A DNA stretch of 64,000 nucleotides from JACMLD01 sp963705285 (lineage in GTDB: Bacteria > Bacteroidota > Bacteroidia > Chitinophagales > Chitinophagaceae), in contig OY970066.1 in NCBI GenBank assembly GCA_963705285.1, positions 5,642,001 through 5,706,000 on the forward strand. Reading direction: 5' to 3'. The position numbers were made by a program, and so were the translations under genes. The notes below the pieces were generated by a model. That model was given only the letters and a program-made list of their open reading frames with translations, was not told where the DNA came from and ran no database searches. Below are positions 45,632-53,329 of this stretch, in pieces (the first letter of the stretch is position 1; each line of letters starts with the position of its first letter).

Positions 45632-46444
45632 TTATATATGCAATTGTAAGATGGAAGAGTATGCGCAATCTTTGACTGTTTTTTCGGTAGCTGGATTTTG
45701 CACCATTTTTTCCAGTTCAGCAACAATGCCCGACTCGCGCATGCGCGTAAGTAAGCCAATGAGTGCAATTTGTACAACCGGGTCGGTTTGCTTTTTCAGG
45801 GAGAGCAGTAATTTTTTTCTGGTATAATCATCCCGGTAAAAACGTGCCAACCCATCCAGGGCGGCCAGTCGCACATTCGCATTTGGATCGGTATTCAATA
45901 CATCCACCAGACTATTGACTACCTCATTCCCTGTATTCTTTACACTACGTACGGCAGAGAGGGCGTTGATGCGTTCGGCTGCTGAAGCCATGTTTTTGAA
46001 CCCGGCAAATTGCACCATCTTTTTTCCCCGTATAATTTCAGCCAGCTTTGATTTACGAACGGCCAAATCTTCATCGGTAGCACGAAAAGAATTTTGAACA
46101 GCGGTATGTTGAGTTACGGAATCAATGCCTGAATTTTTTACAAAGGGCGGCGGAACTAACGAGTCTTTTAATTTCGCCACTGGCTCCGGCACCGCTGTTG
46201 TTTTAACGATATTCTGCTGAGGCGATGGTTTTTGCGCAAACCAAATTATCAACCCACAAACAATTGCTGCTGCACACGCCGCCACCAGGCGTAATGTTCG
46301 AAACGGGATAAGAATGCCGTTGCTGGCGTTTTTTTTTGCCGGGTCCATTTGCAGCAATATCCTTTTCAACACGGCCGGGTCTGGCTTGTTACGATCCAAT
46401 TCATGCAGGTTGTCTTGAATGTATTTTTCTAAGTCAGGTTTCAT
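45632..46444 (-). CDS. membrane anti-sigma factor with HEAT repeats
   Basis: A 270-residue protein. A short cytoplasmic N-terminus (MKPDLEKYIQDNLHELDRN) leads to one transmembrane helix (about residues 51-68). A periplasmic linker precedes a HEAT-repeat region with NVRLAALDGLARFYRDD and PVVQIALIGLLTRMRESG. This is the layout of anti-sigma-like partners often found next to ECF sigma genes in Bacteroidota. Its start overlaps the end of the sigma gene by 11 bases, which supports co-translation and interaction. The HEAT part may sense envelope signals. Confidence 0.82.
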   Translation of the reverse strand: MKPDLEKYIQDNLHELDRNKPDPAVLKRILLQMDPAKKNASNGILIPFRTLRLVAACAAAIVCGLIIWFAQKPSPQQNIVKTTAVPEPVAKLKDSLVPPPFVKNSGIDSVTQHTAVQNSFRATDEDLAVRKSKLAEIIRGKKMVQFAGFKNMASAAERINALSAVRSVKNTGNEVVNSLVDVLNTDPNANVRLAALDGLARFYRDDYTRKKLLLSLKKQTDPVVQIALIGLLTRMRESGIVAELEKMVQNPATEKTVKDCAYSSILQLHI

Positions 46445-46979
46445 GTTCGTTTTTTTTCTGCAGCGCTGCTACAATTTTTTGCCGGGCCCGGTGGTATTGG
46501 GTTCTTACTGTTGAGTGCTCAAGGCCCAGGAGTTCCGCAATTTCTGCCTGCGGTAGACCTTCTACCGCGTAAAGGTTAAATACGGTGCGATAACCATCGG
46601 GCAATGATTCAATTGCAGCGGCTATTTTGTCCATTGAGCCTGCATAAGCCGCCTCATCCACTTCGGTTTCATCTGGAACGCCCATCCATGCCGGGTTGAA
46701 TTCAACAAAGCTGATATGCTTTTTCCTGATGAGGTCAACTGTTTTATTAATAGCAATTCTTTTAACCCATGCCCGAAAGCCGCCAGTCATGGTAAATTGG
46801 TCAATGCGCTGAAAGGCTACTACAAAACTCTCCTGTAGTATGTCTTCGGCTTCACCGGAGTGACGTATCAACCGTAAAATAGTATTGTATACTGCCTGTG
46901 AATGCTCATTGTACAGTTCCGTGTAGCCGGACGCATATCCAAGCTTGCACAGCGCTATCAATTCTTCCGTTCTGTTCAT
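46434..46979 (-). CDS. ECF-type RNA polymerase sigma factor
   Basis: A 181-residue sigma-70 family protein with two regions. Region 2 includes LRLIRHSGEAEDILQESFVVAFQRID and FRAWVKRIAINKTVDLIRKK. Region 4 includes LPDGYRTVFNLYAVEGLPQAEIAELLGLEHSTVRTQYHRARQKI with its helix-turn-helix. It is the first gene of a four-gene minus-strand operon with an anti-sigma factor and two secreted proteins, and so probably controls envelope-related genes including its own operon. No region 1 or 3, as expected for ECF factors. Confidence 0.93.
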   Translation of the reverse strand: MNRTEELIALCKLGYASGYTELYNEHSQAVYNTILRLIRHSGEAEDILQESFVVAFQRIDQFTMTGGFRAWVKRIAINKTVDLIRKKHISFVEFNPAWMGVPDETEVDEAAYAGSMDKIAAAIESLPDGYRTVFNLYAVEGLPQAEIAELLGLEHSTVRTQYHRARQKIVAALQKKNEHET

Positions 46980-47269
46980 TTGAGCATTGCCAAAAGGCTA
47001 TCAGTAGTTTTCCGGTTATACCTTCTAATCGTACGAACCGCGATTATGTTACAAGAATTTGTCAACTTTTTTTGAACGGTGCATTTTTCGACAACGGCGC
47101 GTTCATTGAGACGAGCGTGAGGGGGGAGAACAAACCATCATCCCTTTAAAATTAGCTTATTTTTAGGTCATTAGCGGTTGCGGAAGCTAGGTGGGTACGA
47201 CCATCCACCATGATTGAGTGCAGGGCTAATACAACCGGGGGCTAATTATTCACATGAAAACGACTAACT

Positions 47270-47881
47270 ATGAAATTAATTATCACAAGTCTTTTAGTTG
47301 CTTCATTTCTGCTCGGACATGCTCAAAATGCAGCGACCAAAGATAGTTTGATGGTTCCCCTGTTGACTTTTGATTCAAGCGGAATACTACAAATAATTGC
47401 TTCAACATCTTCTTCCAATACTGATTTTAATTTTTTTGCGGGCAAATGGTCGCTTCATAACCGAGTATTAAAGACCACACCTGACAAATCAAAAACCTGG
47501 ATCGAATTCGAGGCTACACAAGAAATGCATGTCATCTTAAATGGTATCGGTAATGTAGACAATTTTATTGCAACCAGGGACGGCAAGCCATTTGAAGGGA
47601 TGACATTGCGACTATTCAATCCGCAGCGTAAATTATGGAGTATTTATTGGGCCGATTCTAAATATGGAACGCTCTATCTGCCTCCAGTGGTCGGTTCATT
47701 TGAAAACAAGGTGGGTCACTTTTTTTCACAGGATGTTATCAACGGTAAAAAAGTCATCACCGTATATCGCTGGGATGCGAGAAATCCGCTAAAGCCTGTC
47801 TGGAGCCAGGCAACATCCGAAGACTTGGGAAAACATTGGGAGTGGAACTGGTATATGTATTTTTCAAAACTCGATAAATGA
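47270..47881 (+). CDS. secreted lipocalin-like protein (DUF1579-like)
   Basis: A 203-residue protein with an N-terminal signal peptide (about residues 1-18, HAQ). The core begins DFNFFAGKWSLHNRVL, the hallmark entry strand of DUF1579-like beta-barrels, and continues with LRLFNPQRKLWSIYWADSK and VYRWDARNPLKPVWSQATS. Such proteins probably bind a small hydrophobic ligand; none is identified. A 51-residue membrane ORF overlaps its stop codon, so the two are likely translated together. Confidence 0.75.
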   Translation: MKLIITSLLVASFLLGHAQNAATKDSLMVPLLTFDSSGILQIIASTSSSNTDFNFFAGKWSLHNRVLKTTPDKSKTWIEFEATQEMHVILNGIGNVDNFIATRDGKPFEGMTLRLFNPQRKLWSIYWADSKYGTLYLPPVVGSFENKVGHFFSQDVINGKKVITVYRWDARNPLKPVWSQATSEDLGKHWEWNWYMYFSKLDK

Positions 47882-48033
47882 AACCTCAAGTGAATAAGTT
47901 CACTTACGCATATATATTAGTCTGTTGCTCCATCGTCAGTATTATCCTGGTATTGACCCGCGTGGATTTGTTACCTCCAGCCCCGAAAGCGGGGAACTGG
48001 GAAGGATTGCAAGCCAGTTTAAAAAATGACTAG
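47878..48033 (+). CDS. small single-helix membrane protein
   Basis: A 51-residue frame whose ATG overlaps the stop of the preceding gene (ATGA). One transmembrane helix covers about residues 9-27 (TYAYILVCCSIVSIILVL), followed by a short polar tail. The overlap and topology suggest a real small protein co-translated with the lipocalin-like gene. No family is recognised. Confidence 0.45.
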   Translation: MKPQVNKFTYAYILVCCSIVSIILVLTRVDLLPPAPKAGNWEGLQASLKND

Positions 48034-48151
48034 CATTTTTCTTAGTTAGATGTGAGCTATTTCGTAGACATAGAACCCTTGTCACTGATACACAAATTAG
48101 CCACCATCATAAAAGAGAATATTGAGCAGACAATCTTCATTCAAAGCTTGT

Positions 48152-48402
48152 TTTAATTTAGCGAGCTTGAGGGTAGTGGCGTCGGTCTTTACCTGGTGCG
48201 GGAAATTATACATAATGCGGGAGGTAAAATTACTGTGGACAGTACACCCGGAGAAGGATCCATATTTTCAGTGTACCTGGGAGTATATTCAACCAGGTTC
48301 TTAGTCTTTAGCCACCTCTTTAATGACGGTTTGGATTATCCTGGACGAGCCTGCGAAGATGACTATCCACTGCCAAGTTTGGACATTGTCAGGTTTAATT
48401 GA
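48152..48402 (+). pseudogene. histidine kinase ATPase-domain fragment
   Basis: A plus-strand frame without a proper start encodes SELEGSGVGLYLVREII, then HNAGGKITVDSTPGEGSIFS, which is the G2 box and last strand of a HATPase domain. The rest of the kinase is missing and the upstream frame is closed by a stop. After VYL the sequence is not kinase-like. It is a relic of a deleted sensor kinase lying next to an intact two-component system. Confidence 0.7.
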
Positions 48403-48479
48403 ATAATTGAAAGATTAAGCAACTATTAGACGCAGGTATCGGGGGGCCATAGATCTTGTGGTTTATCAATGAATTGTAT

Positions 48480-49946
48480 TTATTTAAATTGTTGAACCGG
48501 AAGACTGAATGAGAATACGCTTCCCACCCCTTCTACACTGGTAACATATATATTGCTATGGTGTAGTTCCAATATTCGCCGTACAATCGCAAGGCCTAAA
48601 CCAATACCTGAACGGTCGTTCTCCTGATAGTCAGCGTGATAGTACCGTTCAAAAATCCCATCGAGTTTGTCTGGGGGGATGCCTATACCCGTGTCTTTTA
48701 TTTGAACCTCCACATTAGTAACATTTGAAATTACGCAAGCCGTAATTATTCCACCAGGATAAGTGAATTTGATTGCGTTGGATATCAAATTTTGCAAAAC
48801 CCTGTCAATCAGAGCTATTTCACCATAGACTAATGGAATGTCAGTTGTTATAGATGTTTCTATCTGAATACATTTTTCATTTGCTATCAGCTGGTACCTG
48901 GCAGCATTGTCAAGAACCAGCTCAGGCAAAGAAAAATATTCAAATTGTGGAATGGTGGCTTTTGCATCCAACTTAGACAACTCAAAGAGTTCATCTACCA
49001 TTTTGCTGAGGCTGTCGCTGCTTTTAACAAGCAGCGAAATATATTTGTCTTTCTCCACGTCAGGCAATTCATGTTTTTTTAATTGCAGCGTCTCAGCGTA
49101 CCCCTTAACAACTGCAAGCGGCGTTCGAAGATCGTGGGAAACATTCGCTATTAATTCTCTCCGGGATTGTTCAATTGTTTCGATGGCTTTGGTATTGCTC
49201 ACAATAGTGTCAGCCATTTTATTGATCGTCGCGGCCAGCTCACCAAATTCACTTCCCTTTTGAAAAACAATGCGCTGCTCCCAATTGCCCTTTTCAAATT
49301 GCTGCACATGTGCAACGATAGCATCCAAATCACGTGTAATGAAAGAAATTGACGCCGAGCCTATCGCCAGTGCCGCAATCACGGTAAATAATATGCTTAG
49401 CATTGCGAGTTTAGCAATGTAGCTGTTAAACATCACTGAAGTTACAGACTGATATTTGTCACCGCCCAATATTACATACACATATCCTGTCAAATGAATC
49501 CCATTATAAACGGGTGCGGCAGAAAAAATCTTTTGGCTGCTACTATGCCTTGGATTGTCTCCCTCGATAAATATCTTTCCTCCGGTGGCAATAAATTTTT
49601 GAATGGGCTTCAGATCAACAGCATGCCGCTTCACTACTGAGTCAGGGGCGGAATAAGTCAAGATGTGTCCAACAGTATCAAGCAGGTAAATTTCTGCTCC
49701 TGGATTTAATACCATTACGTTGTGAAAAAGCTTTTCAACAACAGGCTTGTTGATATCTCCATTTACAAAAGAATGTGTGTCGGCCGCAATCTGTTTCGCT
49801 ACACCAGCATGGAGGTGTTGGCTAGCCTCATCATTATAAGCAACCACAGTGCGCGCAAAAATAAAAATGAATACGCTCCCGAGCGATAGCAATATCAAAA
49901 GAAAAATGATGAAAATTTTCCAGTATAATTTTTTAATTGCTTTCAT
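48480..49946 (-). CDS. sensor histidine kinase (HAMP, HisKA, HATPase)
   Basis: A 488-residue membrane sensor. Transmembrane helix 1 is at about 9-31, a periplasmic sensing domain lies at about 32-180, and helix 2 at about 183-205. A HAMP linker (RDLDAIVAHVQQFEKGNWEQRI) follows. The kinase has the H-box IANVSHDLRTPLAVVKG with the phospho-acceptor His near 270, the N-box NLISNAIKFT, and G boxes DTGIGIP and GIGLGLAI. All are intact. Its start overlaps the stop of the upstream OmpR-type regulator (ATGA), so the two form a translationally coupled pair. Confidence 0.93.
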   Translation of the reverse strand: MKAIKKLYWKIFIIFLLILLSLGSVFIFIFARTVVAYNDEASQHLHAGVAKQIAADTHSFVNGDINKPVVEKLFHNVMVLNPGAEIYLLDTVGHILTYSAPDSVVKRHAVDLKPIQKFIATGGKIFIEGDNPRHSSSQKIFSAAPVYNGIHLTGYVYVILGGDKYQSVTSVMFNSYIAKLAMLSILFTVIAALAIGSASISFITRDLDAIVAHVQQFEKGNWEQRIVFQKGSEFGELAATINKMADTIVSNTKAIETIEQSRRELIANVSHDLRTPLAVVKGYAETLQLKKHELPDVEKDKYISLLVKSSDSLSKMVDELFELSKLDAKATIPQFEYFSLPELVLDNAARYQLIANEKCIQIETSITTDIPLVYGEIALIDRVLQNLISNAIKFTYPGGIITACVISNVTNVEVQIKDTGIGIPPDKLDGIFERYYHADYQENDRSGIGLGLAIVRRILELHHSNIYVTSVEGVGSVFSFSLPVQQFK

Positions 49947-50650
49947 AGGTGGGCATCTGTAAAACGGTAACCCGTACCCCAGCTGGTTAGTATATACACG
50001 GGATGATTAATGTCTGACTCAACTTTCGATCTTAACCGGTTGATATGACTATTCACAGTGTGCGCATAGGCCTGGTATTCATATCCCCATACAAGTCGGA
50101 GTAATTCCTCTCTTGAATAATTACGGCCCGGGTTTGACGCCAGTTGCAATAAAAGATCAAATTCTTTATTTGTCAACTCAATCCGCTTTGACTGGATAAA
50201 AACCGTTTTATTGATGATGTTGATTTCTAAATTTCCTGCACTGATCACTTGTTTAGCGTCCGGGGCTGCTTCTTTGCGGGAAATGTCTAGCCGCCGGAAG
50301 AAAGCCTTTAACATTGTGGTGAACTCCACTACATTGAACGGTTTGGTAGCATAGATATCAGCACCAAATTCCAGCCCGGCGATCTTATCACCTTCTTCTG
50401 TTCTGGCTGTCAGCATTACCACAGGGGTAGTGTTGTTGTTTTCTCTCATAGCTTTGCAAATACTAAAGCCATCCATCTCGGGCAGCATTAGATCAAGCAC
50501 TACCAGGTCAAACAATTCTTGGGAAGCTATTTCATAACCAATTCTTCCATTCTGTGCTATGACAACGGTGAAGCCCATATCACGGAGGTGAATGGCCACT
50601 AACTCCGCAATGTCTTCATCATCTTCAATAATAAGCGCCTGTTTTGCCAT
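49943..50650 (-). CDS. OmpR-family response regulator
   Basis: A 235-residue regulator. The receiver domain has the acidic pair in IIEDDED, phospho-acceptor Asp53 in VVLDLMLPEMDG and the conserved Lys in ATKPF. The C-terminal winged-helix DNA-binding domain begins near 135 and carries LTNKEFDLLLQLASNPG and the recognition region YQAYAHTVNSHINRLRSKV. It is the cognate partner of the histidine kinase that overlaps its end by four bases. The Met-rich DUF6799 gene just upstream may belong to the same functional group. Confidence 0.93.
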   Translation of the reverse strand: MAKQALIIEDDEDIAELVAIHLRDMGFTVVIAQNGRIGYEIASQELFDLVVLDLMLPEMDGFSICKAMRENNNTTPVVMLTARTEEGDKIAGLEFGADIYATKPFNVVEFTTMLKAFFRRLDISRKEAAPDAKQVISAGNLEINIINKTVFIQSKRIELTNKEFDLLLQLASNPGRNYSREELLRLVWGYEYQAYAHTVNSHINRLRSKVESDINHPVYILTSWGTGYRFTDAHL

Positions 50651-50664
50651 GCTTTTTTAAATTA

Positions 50665-50698
50665 AACCCGGCTGCAATAAGTACTGAACAGCCGGGTT
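50665..50698 (-). terminator. stem-loop terminator of the DUF6799 gene
   Basis: AACCCGGCTG (50665-50674) and CAGCCGGGTT (50689-50698) form a perfect 10-bp stem. In minus-strand sense it is followed by a T/A-rich tract. It separates the DUF6799 gene from the response regulator. Confidence 0.75.
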
Positions 50699-50703
50699 GT
50701 CAA

Positions 50704-51012
50704 TTACATTTTTCCCTTCATTTTCATTTTACCATTCATATCCATCGATTCGCCTTCTTTGAGCATTGTTTCTTTGCCATCCTTCATTTTTACCGTGCCG
50801 TTGGTCATTACCATGGTGCCATTTTTCATTGTCATGTCTTTATCCATCATCATGGTTTTGCCGTCTTTCATCATCATCATTTTGCCGTCTTTCATCATAA
50901 CGCAATCTTTCATCTTTTTATCGCCCATTTTCTCCTGCGCATAAGAGGTTGTAGCCATGAATGTGCAACAGATGATGACCATGGCGGTCATGATTTTTTT
51001 TAAGAGTTTCAT
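50704..51012 (-). CDS. methionine-rich periplasmic protein (DUF6799-type)
   Basis: A 102-residue protein with a signal peptide (about 1-25, TSYAQ). The mature part consists of short repeats of the form MKDGKMMMMKDGKTMMMDKD, with more than 25 Met and many Lys and Asp residues and a single Cys (DCVMMKDGK). This matches DUF6799 proteins. Met-rich periplasmic proteins can bind soft metals such as copper or silver; that role is inferred from composition only. It lies upstream of an OmpR-type two-component system but is separated by a terminator. Confidence 0.8.
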   Translation of the reverse strand: MKLLKKIMTAMVIICCTFMATTSYAQEKMGDKKMKDCVMMKDGKMMMMKDGKTMMMDKDMTMKNGTMVMTNGTVKMKDGKETMLKEGESMDMNGKMKMKGKM

Positions 51013-51065
51013 TTTTTCGGTTTTTATTTATATAATCAAAATTGATTCAAAACATACGCCAATTA

Positions 51066-52307
51066 TCAGAGCGTTACAACCCCTTGGGGCCTAACGGTGC
51101 TAATTACTGGCAAGGACAGTGGTTCGCCGGGTTCGGACAACATGCCATCAGCTGCCACCAGCAACACGTGTAATAAATTATAGTTACCCAGGCTGAAATC
51201 TGGATTGGTGTATTGGCACAGTACGTAACAATATTTGCCATCGGCAGAAAATTCGAATGAAAAATCCTGGCTGGTAGTAAAGCTAAGACCCATGGCCATG
51301 TATAATGGACCGGACTTCTTTAGCGTAATTTTGCCAAGCGAAACGGGTGAACCAGGATTGCTGGAGTTAAAGATGGACATTGAATTTTCGCCAGAATTGA
51401 GTGAATACAAAAATTTTCCGTCTTTGCTGGTTCTAAGCCAGCATGCTGCGGGACCTGCATCCACAGTTTTTGAAAAGCTTAAGGCGCCGGAGGCAGGGTC
51501 TATATTGTACACGGCTATTTTGCCCTGCAATGGAAACCCTGTATATAAAATATTGGCAGACGGGTGTTGCCAAAGCCCCAGTGCACCGCCCATTCCAGGA
51601 ATGATGATGGGTGAACCTACCGGCGTTAATTTATGATCGCTCCCGATGGAAAAAGAACGGAGTGTGCCTTGTAACGGCTTTAGCATGAAGCCCAGAAAAT
51701 CTGTACCGAATAAGAACTTACGATCGTTTGAAAGCAAGGCCTGAGATGGAGATGACCCGGAAATAGCCTTGATGGTTGAATTATCAACCGGGGTTAACAT
51801 GCCTTTGCTGTTTAGGGTAAACACTGTGTAATTGGGCTCGTTCCCGGATGCGTCTAGATCATTGGTTCCTTTATTTACAACGTATACATATTCTCCTGCA
51901 ATAGCGATACTCTGCGGAGTGGGGCCATTTGAATTAAATGGTGAGCCATCAACTGCGGCTAAAGCGCCATCAGCAGCAATGCTGAAAACAGCAATGGAGC
52001 GGCTGCCTGCATTTACGGCTAACAGAAATTTTTTATCTGCCGTAATCACCACTTCATTGTCAGCATCATCCGGGCCAAGCGCCTGGGTTGGATTAGCAAG
52101 GCCTTTGCCGCCCGTTGGAAATGGGCTACCCGGCAATGCGGTAATACCGGAGTCTGGCCCTTGCAGATATGCCAGTATAGCATTTCCGGCTGCATCATTT
52201 GTTTCCAGATAAACGTAATGTCTTTGATTGATGGGAGCATCCCCATCGTTTTTATGACAGCCTAACAAAAAAATTGTAAGAATGGCGACTACAGATAGCA
52301 CTTTCAT
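51066..52307 (-). CDS. lipoprotein beta-propeller, lactonase / YVTN family
   Basis: A 413-residue lipoprotein. The lipobox FLLGCHK places the lipidated Cys at residue 17. The body is a seven-bladed propeller with recurrent units such as DKKFLLAVNAGSRSIAVFSI, DRKFLFGTDF and DGKFLYSLNSGENSMSIFNS, as in the 6-phosphogluconolactonase-like (YVTN) family. Catalytic residues of true lactonases cannot be assigned with confidence, so it may be a binding protein. It is followed by the DUF6799 gene 53 bases on and could be co-transcribed with it. Confidence 0.83.
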   Translation of the reverse strand: MKVLSVVAILTIFLLGCHKNDGDAPINQRHYVYLETNDAAGNAILAYLQGPDSGITALPGSPFPTGGKGLANPTQALGPDDADNEVVITADKKFLLAVNAGSRSIAVFSIAADGALAAVDGSPFNSNGPTPQSIAIAGEYVYVVNKGTNDLDASGNEPNYTVFTLNSKGMLTPVDNSTIKAISGSSPSQALLSNDRKFLFGTDFLGFMLKPLQGTLRSFSIGSDHKLTPVGSPIIIPGMGGALGLWQHPSANILYTGFPLQGKIAVYNIDPASGALSFSKTVDAGPAACWLRTSKDGKFLYSLNSGENSMSIFNSSNPGSPVSLGKITLKKSGPLYMAMGLSFTTSQDFSFEFSADGKYCYVLCQYTNPDFSLGNYNLLHVLLVAADGMLSEPGEPLSLPVISTVRPQGVVTL

Positions 52308-52642
52308 AATTGTTTGTTTTAATGATTGATGGGTTCATCAAAACAAAGGCGACGCCACAGAGCCTAAATAAATGTCACAATTTTATAACGTTTTTATTAC
52401 AACCAGCGCGGATTTGCGTACTGGCACTTAGCACTCGTGAAACCAACCCGTAATTCTTACTATACACCCACCGGGGTAATGAGTGCAATAAGCCATGGGT
52501 ACTATATTCTACAGACTGCTCGCTGAAATGGGAATTTTGGGGCATACACTACCGTACGGATATTTGTAGGTGAATGACTATAAGATATGAACATCCCTTC
52601 AAACAATGATGAGTTGTGATCAAGAAATGAAGGCAGGCATTT
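52308..52642. other. intergenic spacer
   Basis: No gene, hairpin or repeat recognised between the lactonase-like gene and the DUF4142 gene. Confidence 0.3.
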
Positions 52643-53197
52643 TTATTCAGTTTCTTTCAGGGCCTCTATTTTTGCAAGATGGTCTTCAATCATAGGAAGA
52701 TATTTGCCGGCAAATGCACTGATGCCTTTGTCATCTGAAGCGACTGCTTTCCTGAATAGTTTCACGTCTCGTTCATGATCAATTATCATCATTTTGATAA
52801 ATTTTTTATCAAAATCTTTTCCCTTGTCATTCGAGAGTTCTTTACTGGCATCCCGCTTTTCATTGGCAACAGCTGCAGGCAAGGTTATGTTCCTGGCTGT
52901 AGCAAGTTTTTGAATTTGTTTTAGTAACAATGCCTGATCTTTCACCATGAGTGCGCCGTAACTACGTATTGCTTCTGTAGTGCCTTTTGCTTTTGCCAAC
53001 TTTCCTTCTTGTGCATCCATCATTCTGGCGTCTGCTGATTTAACCAGGAATGTTGCAACGTCTTCATTTACCAGCTTCTTATCGGCTTTTTTTGCATTAC
53101 TGTCGTTTGCTTTTTCTACAGGATCAGCCTGAGATATGGCCGGGATGGAAAGCAGTGAACCTGCCACCAGTAAAATTAAAGAGAGTATTTTGCGCAT
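52643..53197 (-). CDS. DUF4142 secreted protein
   Basis: A 184-residue protein with a signal peptide (about 1-22). It is followed by a four-helix domain typical of DUF4142: VATFLVKSADARMMDAQEG, GTTEAIRSYGALMVKDQALL, and a final helix pair with MMIIDHERDVKLFRKA and YLPMIEDHLAKIEAL. The conserved His of these helices recalls ferritin-like or DUF305-like bundles, but metal binding is not demonstrated. It is monocistronic in appearance. Confidence 0.85.
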   Translation of the reverse strand: MRKILSLILLVAGSLLSIPAISQADPVEKANDSNAKKADKKLVNEDVATFLVKSADARMMDAQEGKLAKAKGTTEAIRSYGALMVKDQALLLKQIQKLATARNITLPAAVANEKRDASKELSNDKGKDFDKKFIKMMIIDHERDVKLFRKAVASDDKGISAFAGKYLPMIEDHLAKIEALKETE

Positions 53198-53329
53198 ATA
53201 AAAATTTTAAAGAACAGGATAGAAATTGTATGCCAACTTTGTTTTTCCGATTAATAATTTAACCTGGGGACTTATTACCACTACATAACCAAGTATCACT
53301 ATCAACACCTGATTAAAAGATTGAGCAAC

